Assembly: GCA_937876225.1 (NCBI GenBank)
Contig: CALFIC010000050.1
Span: forward strand, 1 to 6,371
Direction of reading: 5' to 3'
Length of the DNA: 6,371 bases
Source of the DNA: an uncultured Chloroflexota bacterium
GTDB lineage: Bacteria; Chloroflexota; Chloroflexia; Chloroflexales; Roseiflexaceae
Positions 1 through 5,137 of the stretch are shown here, one piece after another; positions within the stretch are counted from its first letter, which is position 1, and every line of letters begins with the position of its first letter. The position numbers and the translations under genes are program-made. The notes under the pieces were generated by a model, which was not told the origin of the DNA, ran no database searches, and saw only the letters and a list, made by a program, of their open reading frames with translations.

Positions 1-931
1 GGTCGAGCTTTTCGTCGATGCGGATATGTTGGTCACGGGCGGCTTGCTCGCGTTGCTCGCGGGCGGCGCCACGCATCAAGTTGTCGTCATCGAGGCGTTG
101 GCTTTGGGCTTGGCTTTGGGCATCGAGTGCCGCCAGTTCACGCTCGTAGAATTCATCGAGTTGGTCGAGGGTCGTTTCGCTGATTTTGCGTCCTTCTTCA
201 ACGAGGACCACACTGCGAAAGAGGATTTCTTCATCGGCGATTTCTTCATCGCGGATTTCGAGGTCCTCACGCAGTTTTTCGTAGTCTTGTTTGAGCAAGC
301 GCTTTTGGGCGTCGATGTTGCTGATGACGTTGTCCGAGGTGACTTCTGCTTCGACATCAACTACTGTGCTTGGTACGTTAATCCGTTGCAAATCAGTAGT
401 CAGCCCAGTGGCAATTGCGCCCTGTTTGTCTTTGGCTTCGAGTTCGAGGCTGGCGATGCGATCATCGTACTTGGCTTCGAGCTCGGCGCGGATCTCGGCG
501 CGGGCTTCGTCGTCGACATGGGTGACAATATAGGCCGCAAAATAGAGCACGCGCTCGAGGTTGCGGGGCGTAATGTCGAGCAACAGGCTCAAGCGGCTGG
601 GTGAGCCTTTGACGAACCAAATATGGCTGACCGGCGTGGCCAGTTGGATGTGGGCCATGCGTTCGCGGCGGACTTTCGAACGGGTGACGGTGACGCCACA
701 CTTGTCGCAGACCACACCGCGGAAGCGTACCCGCTTGTATTTACCACAGTAACATTCCCAGTCACGGGTAGGACCGAAGATTTTTTCGCAGAACAAACCA
801 TCACGCTCGGGTTTGAGTGTGCGGTAGTTGATGGTCTCCGGCTTGGTAACCTCGCCATGTGACCATGCCAGAATCGCCGTGGGCGACGCAAGGCTGATGC
901 GAATCGAGCTGAAATCGTTGATCTCGAGCAT
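1..931 (-). CDS. rpoC: DNA-directed RNA polymerase subunit beta-prime, amino-terminal part (runs off left edge)
   Basis: This is the largest subunit of RNA polymerase, which with beta forms the active-site cleft and the clamp. Only the first 310 residues are present; the Mg-binding NADFDGD motif would lie beyond the edge. The start is the ATG at 931-929, giving MLEINDF, with an AGGAAG ribosome site 10 bases upstream. The zinc-binding region is intact: C60 and C62 in CYCGKYKR, then C75 and C78 in CDKCGV. It is followed by the conserved HIWFVKGSPSR (103-113) and the LLLDITPRNLERVLYF helix (116-131). From about residue 137 the chain turns into charged helical sequence rich in E, D, K, R, Q and A, and it has not reached the next conserved block (VLPVxPPxLRP, near residue 240 in E. 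coli) by residue 310. This implies a lineage insertion in the clamp. The gene follows rpoB by 30 bases and is probably cotranscribed. Identity is certain. Confidence 0.98.
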   Translation of the reverse strand, partial: MLEINDFSSIRISLASPTAILAWSHGEVTKPETINYRTLKPERDGLFCEKIFGPTRDWECYCGKYKRVRFRGVVCDKCGVTVTRSKVRRERMAHIQLATPVSHIWFVKGSPSRLSLLLDITPRNLERVLYFAAYIVTHVDDEARAEIRAELEAKYDDRIASLELEAKDKQGAIATGLTTDLQRINVPSTVVDVEAEVTSDNVISNIDAQKRLLKQDYEKLREDLEIRDEEIADEEILFRSVVLVEEGRKISETTLDQLDEFYERELAALDAQSQAQSQRLDDDNLMRGAAREQREQAARDQHIRIDEKLD

Positions 932-941
932 ACGTAATGCA

Positions 942-947
942 CTTCCT
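942..947 (-). promoter_or_regulatory. Ribosome binding site of rpoC
   Basis: AGGAAG reads on the minus strand 10 bases before the ATG at 931-929. It lies inside the 30-base rpoB-rpoC gap and supports this start over the out-of-frame GTG at 942-940, which overlaps the site itself. Confidence 0.75.
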
Positions 948-960
948 AGGGATAACCCCT
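948..960 (-). other. Small inverted repeat in the rpoB-rpoC gap
   Basis: Read on the minus strand, AGGG, five bases (GTTAT), then CCCT can form a 4-bp hairpin. It lies between the rpoB stop codon (964-962) and the rpoC ribosome site. It has no U-run, so it is not a terminator. It could slightly affect ribosome access or RNA processing, but a stem this short can arise by chance. Confidence 0.3.
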
Positions 961-961
961 G

Positions 962-3900
962 CTATTCGTCGCGTTCCCGACCAGAAATGTTGATGCCGTC
1001 GAGCTGGACCATGTCGCCATCGGCGTCGTCGTTGAGCTGGACTGGTTCTTCGTTTTCGGACAAGACGTCGACCGATAGACCCAATGACTGGAGTTCCTTG
1101 ATCAAAACCTTGAATGACTCGGGGACACCCGCTTCTTGAATCGTTTCGCCTTTGACAATGGCTTCGTAGGTCTTGACACGACCAACCACGTCGTCGGACT
1201 TGACGGTGAGCATTTCTTGCAAAATATAGGCTGCGCCATAGGCCTCAAGTGCCCAGACTTCCATTTCGCCGAAGCGCTGACCACCGAACTGGGCCTTACC
1301 ACCCAACGGTTGCTGGGTAACCAAGCTGTAGGGGCCAGTCGAACGGGCGTGGATTTTGTCTTCGACCAAGTGGGCCAATTTGAGCATATAAATATACCCA
1401 ACGGTGACCGGGTTGTGGAATTGCAAACCAGTCCGGCCGTCAAACAAGCGTACCTTGCCGTCTTGTGGCAAGCCTGCATTGCCCAACCAGGTCTGGATGT
1501 CGTCTTCGCTGGCACCATCGAATACCGGGGTGGCGATACGCATCCCGACCCGCTCAGCAGCCCACCCAAGGTGAGTTTCGAGGATCTGACCGAGATTCAT
1601 ACGGCTTGGTACACCGATAGGGTTGAGGATGATGTCGACTGGTGTGCCGTCTTCGAGGAAGGGCATGTCTTCGACGGGCAAAATGCGGCTGACCACACCC
1701 TTGTTGCCGTGACGACCGGCCATTTTGTCCCCTGCCGAAATTTTGCGCTTTTGACAGAGCAAAATCTGGACTTTTTGGTTGACGCCGACGGCCAAGTCGA
1801 CATCGTTGTTTTCGGTGCGGTCAAAGCGTTTGACGCCGATGACCTTACCGCGCACGCCGTTTTGGACGCGCAACGAGCTATCTTTGACTTCGCGGGCTTT
1901 TTCACCAAAGATGGCACGGAGCAAACGCTCTTCGGCCGTCAATTCGGTTTCACCCTTGGGGGTGATTTTGCCGACGAGGATGTCATTGGGGTGGACTTCG
2001 GCACCGACATAGATGATACCGCGGTCATCGAGGTTGCGCAGGCTTTCGGGGCCGACGTTGGGGATGTCGCGGGTGATTTCTTCGGGTCCCAGTTTGGTTT
2101 CGCGCGCTTCGATTTCGTAGCGTTCGATGTGGATCGAGGTAAAGACGTCTTCGCGGACCAAGCGCTCGCTGACGAGGATGGCGTCTTCGAAGTTTCCACC
2201 TTCCCACGGCATAAAGGCTACCAGCACGTTTTGGCCCAGCGCTAATTCGCCGTTTTCAGTAGAAGAACTATCAACGATAACTTCGTTGCGCTTGACCCGT
2301 TGGCCACGCACCACTGAAGGACGTTGGTTGATACAGGTATCTTGGTTCGAGCGCATGAATTTACGCAAGCGGTAGGTATCGGTAACCAAGGCGTTTTCGT
2401 CGTTGTAAAGCAGATTCCCCTGCAAATCACAGCGATTAATCACGATGGTATCGCCGGTCACACTGGCCACAATACCGTCATTGCGGGCCACGATGACCTG
2501 ACCACTATCACGGGCGGCCAAATGCTCGATGCCGGTACCGACAATCGGCGCATCGGGGCGCAACAACGGCACCGCTTGGCGTTGCATGTTGGAACCCATC
2601 AGGGCTCGGTTGGCGTCGTCATGCTCAAGGAAGGGGATAAGTGCCGTCGAGACACTGACCACCTGCTTGGGTGATACGTCCATGTAGTCGATTTTGGAGA
2701 CTTCCATGTCTTCGAATTCACCGTTGTAGCGGCATGACACTTCGTGGTCGATGAATCGGCCTACTTCGTTGACCACGGCGTTGGCCTGGGCAATCGAGTA
2801 GCGCTCTTCTTCGTCGGCCGTGACATATTTGACGTCGCGTGAAACGACGGGGTCGATTTTGATGGTGCGCAACGGCAATGCAGCGATTTGTTTGGCCATA
2901 TCGGCGCTGATGTCCATACCTGCTTCACCAATGGTTTTGCCGGTCTTGGAATCGACGATATCTTCGCGCAAGCGTTGGCCTTCCAACATGGCGGCCGAGG
3001 CAAAGGTGAGGATGTCGGTGTCACTCAACACCGTCCCTGGGGCAATCAATAAATCGCCGGTCGACAAGTTACGATATTCGCGGGTGGCGATAATCGTCTT
3101 GCTGCCTTTGGGCAACGATTCTTTGGCATCTTCGAGGATGCCGGCTGCGGTGGGCAATTCACGATAGACGCGGCGATAAGGTGTCTCGAGGAAGCCCATT
3201 TCGTTGACGCGGGCATAAGTCGACATCGTACCAATCAAGCCGATGTTGGGACCTTCGGGCGTTTCGACGGGACAAATCCGACCGTAGTGCGAATGGTGCA
3301 CGTCGCGGACTTCGAAGCCGGCGCGATCGCGGCTCAAACCACCAGGTCCGAGGGCCGACAAACGACGCTTGTTGGTGAGCTCGGCCAAGGGATTGGTCTG
3401 ATCCATGAATTGTGACAACTGTGAACCACCAAACCACTCGCGGATGGCCGCAAGGACTGGGCGGATGTTGATCAACGCATTGGGGGTAGCACTCTCGGAT
3501 TCGACCAACGACATGCGCTCTTTGATGACCCGTTCCATGCGCAACAAGCCGACGCGGAATTGTTGTTGGATCAATTCACCGACCGTGCGCACGCGCCGGT
3601 TGCCCAAATGGTCGATATCGTCGGCCTTGAAGCCGGGGTGGTTGTTGTTGAGCAAAATAATCCGCTCAATGATTTTGAAAATGTCGCGGTCAAGCAACAC
3701 GCGGATGTCGAGGCTGGGCGGGTCAGTGACACCGTCGCGCTCGTAGAGGTTTTTGTTGAGTTTGTAACGACCAACTTTGGCCAAATCGTAACGCCGCTCG
3801 CTGAAGAAATACGACTCCAGCAATGATTTGGCATTATCAAGGGTGGGCGGGTCACCTGGACGCAAGCGCTTATACAGCTCAATCAAGGCTTCTTTGGAAT

Positions 3901-4702
3901 TGCGCGTGCTGTCTTTGTCGAGCGTCGTGCGCAAATATTTGTGGTCGTATTTTTCTTCGAGGGTGCCGAAAATTTCTTCGACGTGCTCGCTATGCCCGTG
4001 GTTGACCAAATCGCTGTCGTCACACCAATGACCTTCGCCATTGGGACCCGCTTGCCATGCCAAAATCGCCCGCAACAATACTGTTACTGGCATTTTGCGC
4101 TTGCGATCGACTTTGACGGAAATGATATCGCGTTTGTTGGTCTCGAATTCGAGCCAGGCACCGCGGTTGGGGATGAGTTTGGCGGAGTGCATTTTGCGGC
4201 CGGTGTTGGCATCGTCTTCGGCACTGAAATAGACACCCGGTGAACGAATCAACTGCGATACGACCACACGCTCGGCACCGTTAATCACAAACGTGCCGTT
4301 TTCGGTCATTTGCGGGAAGTCACCGAGGAAGGTGTCGCTTTCTTTGATTTCGCCCGTGCTTAAAATGCGCAATTGGACATTCACGCGCAATGGCGCAGAG
4401 AAGGTCAAATCATATTCGCGACATTCGTGCTCGTTGTGGCGGGGTGTACCAAAATGGAAATCGCCGAAACGTAATTCGAGATTTTTGCCCGTGAAATCAG
4501 TAATAGGCGAAATCTCACGAAACAGCTCCTTTAAACCTTCGGTGCGGAACCAATCGAAACTGCGCATTTGGGTTTCAATGAGATTGGGCACCTCGATGGC
4601 ATCGCGCTCTTGACCGAATGTGTGCCGTGCAACCTTTTCACCAGTGGGCATATTGGGTAATACCAACGGCGGCAGGGCAACGTGACGATGAGTAGGAGAC
4701 AT
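962..4702 (-). CDS. rpoB: DNA-directed RNA polymerase subunit beta (complete)
   Basis: Beta forms half of the RNA polymerase cleft and carries the rifampicin pocket. The protein has 1246 residues. I chose ATG 4702-4700 (MSPTHRHV) because GAGG stands 5 bases upstream; an in-frame GTG at 4759 has no ribosome site. Recognised blocks in order: NGAERVVVSQLIRSPGVYF (141-159); the rifampicin region FGGSQLSQFMDQTNPLAEL and NKRRLSALGPGG (424-455); RDVHHSHYGRICPVETPEGP (466-485); the active-site block GDKMAGRHGNKG (991-1002) with lysines 993 and 1001 matching E. coli K1065 and K1073; and GEMEVWALEAYGAAY (1145-1159). The large E. coli-type insertions are absent. There is an extra His-rich stretch around 217-255 and an acidic tail after about 1215. 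Residue 444 is Asn where E. coli has His526. The gene leads the rpoBC unit, with promoter and leader at 4703-4927. Confidence 0.99.
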   Translation of the reverse strand: MSPTHRHVALPPLVLPNMPTGEKVARHTFGQERDAIEVPNLIETQMRSFDWFRTEGLKELFREISPITDFTGKNLELRFGDFHFGTPRHNEHECREYDLTFSAPLRVNVQLRILSTGEIKESDTFLGDFPQMTENGTFVINGAERVVVSQLIRSPGVYFSAEDDANTGRKMHSAKLIPNRGAWLEFETNKRDIISVKVDRKRKMPVTVLLRAILAWQAGPNGEGHWCDDSDLVNHGHSEHVEEIFGTLEEKYDHKYLRTTLDKDSTRNSKEALIELYKRLRPGDPPTLDNAKSLLESYFFSERRYDLAKVGRYKLNKNLYERDGVTDPPSLDIRVLLDRDIFKIIERIILLNNNHPGFKADDIDHLGNRRVRTVGELIQQQFRVGLLRMERVIKERMSLVESESATPNALINIRPVLAAIREWFGGSQLSQFMDQTNPLAELTNKRRLSALGPGGLSRDRAGFEVRDVHHSHYGRICPVETPEGPNIGLIGTMSTYARVNEMGFLETPYRRVYRELPTAAGILEDAKESLPKGSKTIIATREYRNLSTGDLLIAPGTVLSDTDILTFASAAMLEGQRLREDIVDSKTGKTIGEAGMDISADMAKQIAALPLRTIKIDPVVSRDVKYVTADEEERYSIAQANAVVNEVGRFIDHEVSCRYNGEFEDMEVSKIDYMDVSPKQVVSVSTALIPFLEHDDANRALMGSNMQRQAVPLLRPDAPIVGTGIEHLAARDSGQVIVARNDGIVASVTGDTIVINRCDLQGNLLYNDENALVTDTYRLRKFMRSNQDTCINQRPSVVRGQRVKRNEVIVDSSSTENGELALGQNVLVAFMPWEGGNFEDAILVSERLVREDVFTSIHIERYEIEARETKLGPEEITRDIPNVGPESLRNLDDRGIIYVGAEVHPNDILVGKITPKGETELTAEERLLRAIFGEKAREVKDSSLRVQNGVRGKVIGVKRFDRTENNDVDLAVGVNQKVQILLCQKRKISAGDKMAGRHGNKGVVSRILPVEDMPFLEDGTPVDIILNPIGVPSRMNLGQILETHLGWAAERVGMRIATPVFDGASEDDIQTWLGNAGLPQDGKVRLFDGRTGLQFHNPVTVGYIYMLKLAHLVEDKIHARSTGPYSLVTQQPLGGKAQFGGQRFGEMEVWALEAYGAAYILQEMLTVKSDDVVGRVKTYEAIVKGETIQEAGVPESFKVLIKELQSLGLSVDVLSENEEPVQLNDDADGDMVQLDGINISGRERDE

Positions 4703-4707
4703 GGAAA

Positions 4708-4711
4708 CCTC
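4708..4711 (-). promoter_or_regulatory. Ribosome binding site deciding the rpoB start
   Basis: GAGG (within GCGAGG) reads on the minus strand 5 bases before the ATG at 4702-4700. The spacing is slightly short but acceptable. The alternative in-frame GTG at 4759-4757 has no purine-rich motif in front, and the 19 residues it would add do not resemble the beta amino terminus. Confidence 0.6.
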
Positions 4712-4766
4712 GCTTTGTTCGGGCGGTAACCAAGGGGTAACAAATGTGCATAAACACACGATAATG

Positions 4767-4777
4767 CAAAAAACACC
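4767..4777. repeat. Copy 1 of an exact 11-base repeat, CAAAAAACACC
   Basis: The same 11 bases recur at 4979-4989, 212 bases away and in the same orientation. This copy forms the 3' arm and U-run of the rpoB leader hairpin when read on the minus strand. Confidence 0.6.
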
Positions 4778-4792
4778 CTACCCGGCGCTTTT
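4768..4792 (-). terminator. Terminator-like hairpin in the rpoB leader (candidate attenuator)
   Basis: In the rpoB-sense RNA, AAAAGCGCC (4792-4784) can pair with GGUGUUUUU (4777-4769) around a six-base loop GGGUAG. This gives nine consecutive pairs: three G-C, two G-U and four A-U, followed by one more U in a run of six (4773-4768). It starts about 100 bases after the predicted transcription start and ends about 65 bases before the rpoB ATG. On the opposite strand the two G-U pairs become A-C mismatches, so the structure favours the rpoB-sense transcript. The GC core is short, so termination is probably partial. E. coli also has an attenuator ahead of rpoB, which makes this role plausible but unproven. 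Confidence 0.45.
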
Positions 4793-4898
4793 CGTCTCTG
4801 TTTGACGGTACTGCCTGGTAGTTGTTATCTGCGATTCATCGTGCGCGGTGCCTGTTATGACGGTGTACGAAGAGTACTGCCATATACAGCGAATTAGA

Positions 4899-4927
4899 AT
4901 AATACTATAAATTGATACTTTCGTCAA
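4899..4927 (-). promoter_or_regulatory. Predicted housekeeping sigma promoter of rpoBC
   Basis: On the minus strand, TTGACG at 4927-4922 and TATTAT at 4904-4899 are separated by exactly 17 bases. Each hexamer matches five of six positions of the sigma-70 consensus. The region upstream is A/T-rich. Transcription should begin near 4895-4890, giving a leader of about 190 bases. This is the best promoter match in the window and fits the demand for RNA polymerase. Confidence 0.8.
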
Positions 4928-4961
4928 GAGTATATGCGTAAATTATCCGATGTGATTTTTT

Positions 4962-4978
4962 CTGATAAATTACTGATA
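4962..4978. repeat. Direct repeat CTGATA, two copies one helical turn apart
   Basis: CTGATA occurs at 4962-4967 and 4973-4978, 11 bases start to start, so both copies face the same side of the helix. They lie 35-56 bases upstream of the rpoB -35 hexamer, where an activator could bind. The units are short and A/T-rich, so chance is a real alternative. Confidence 0.4.
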
Positions 4979-4989
4979 CAAAAAACACC
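4979..4989. repeat. Copy 2 of the exact 11-base repeat, CAAAAAACACC
   Basis: This copy lies upstream of the rpoB promoter, directly after the CTGATA pair. No matching 5' arm able to form a hairpin is visible beside it, so it is not a second terminator. The pair of copies could be a protein site or a coincidence of A-rich DNA. Confidence 0.6.
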
Positions 4990-5022
4990 GTGTCATCACC
5001 ATTAATTTTACCGTACAAAGCG

Positions 5023-5050
5023 TTTTTTTGGTTTTTTTACTAAGAAAAAT
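5023..5050 (+). promoter_or_regulatory. A/T tracts upstream of ricT (UP-element-like)
   Basis: Two runs of seven T (5023-5029 and 5032-5038) are followed by ACTAAGAAAAAT. Relative to the predicted ricT start near 5083 they fall at about -60 to -33, where the alpha carboxy-terminal domains of RNA polymerase contact A/T-rich DNA. This could compensate for the missing -35 hexamer. There is no hairpin before the T runs, so a terminator is unlikely. Confidence 0.4.
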
Positions 5051-5067
5051 ATCAGCTCAGCGAGATG

Positions 5068-5076
5068 TGTTACAAT
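5068..5076 (+). promoter_or_regulatory. Predicted extended -10 promoter of ricT
   Basis: TGT followed by TACAAT (5071-5076) is an extended -10 element, with five of six bases matching TATAAT. No good -35 hexamer lies 16-18 bases upstream, which is typical of extended -10 promoters. Transcription should start near 5083, about 55 bases before the ATG. Confidence 0.6.
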
Positions 5077-5083
5077 AATGCAC

Positions 5084-5095
5084 ACCTACATAGGT
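5084..5095. promoter_or_regulatory. 12-base dyad at the ricT transcription start (candidate operator)
   Basis: ACCTA, two bases (CA), then TAGGT is a perfect 5+5 inverted repeat. It begins about eight bases after the ricT -10 element, covering roughly +1 to +13, where a bound repressor would block initiation. The loop is too small for a stable RNA hairpin, so a DNA-binding site is the more natural reading. The regulator is unknown. Confidence 0.4.
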
Positions 5096-5124
5096 CAATT
5101 TGTTGATGATATAGATTGTGTTGT

Positions 5125-5130
5125 AAAGGG
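5125..5130 (+). promoter_or_regulatory. Ribosome binding site of ricT
   Basis: AAAGGG ends seven bases before the ATG at 5138-5140. It fits the 16S 3' end well and decides this start; the encoded MPTVVGIRFKDSGKTYYF matches the usual amino terminus of PSP1-domain proteins. Confidence 0.75.
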
Positions 5131-5137
5131 TAATACC

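Larger units (their letters stand above)
4703..5137. other. Divergent intergenic region between rpoB and ricT
   Basis: This 435-base gap is clearly richer in A and T than the genes around it, especially at 4890-5120. I see no convincing gene in it. Left of about 4892 is the untranslated leader of rpoB, with a terminator-like hairpin. At 4899-4927 is the rpoB promoter. Positions 4928-5020 hold short direct repeats. At 5023-5050 are A/T tracts, at 5068-5076 the ricT extended -10, and at 5084-5095 a dyad. The two promoters are about 190 bases apart, start to start, so each could influence the other through supercoiling or shared regulators. Confidence 0.85.

Noticed and set aside
26..604. A 192-codon open frame on the plus strand inside rpoC
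   Set aside because: It is antisense to rpoC, with no known motifs and no convincing ribosome site. The same codon-bias shadow explains it.
589..942. A 117-codon minus-strand frame starting at GTG 942
   Set aside because: It is out of frame with rpoC and overlaps it completely; the rpoC frame carries the zinc-binding motif and continues to the edge.
1136..2245. A 369-codon open frame on the plus strand inside rpoB
   Set aside because: It lies wholly antisense to a complete, conserved rpoB and has no recognisable domains. Its composition (many D, F, V, A, G) is what results from reading the complement of rpoB's biased codons.
4700..4759. In-frame GTG start at 4759 adding 19 residues to RpoB
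   Set aside because: No ribosome site precedes it, the extra residues (MCLCTFVTPWLPPEQ...) do not resemble a beta amino terminus, and ATG 4702-4700 has GAGG upstream.
4802..4831. Possible plus-strand promoter TTGACG in the rpoB leader, which would make an antisense RNA
   Set aside because: No acceptable -10 hexamer lies 16-18 bases downstream (best is TATCTG), and no gene follows in that direction before the ricT promoter.
5022..5039. T-rich run as a terminator before ricT
   Set aside because: There is no GC-rich hairpin immediately upstream and no gene that would end there; an A/T-rich promoter element fits better.
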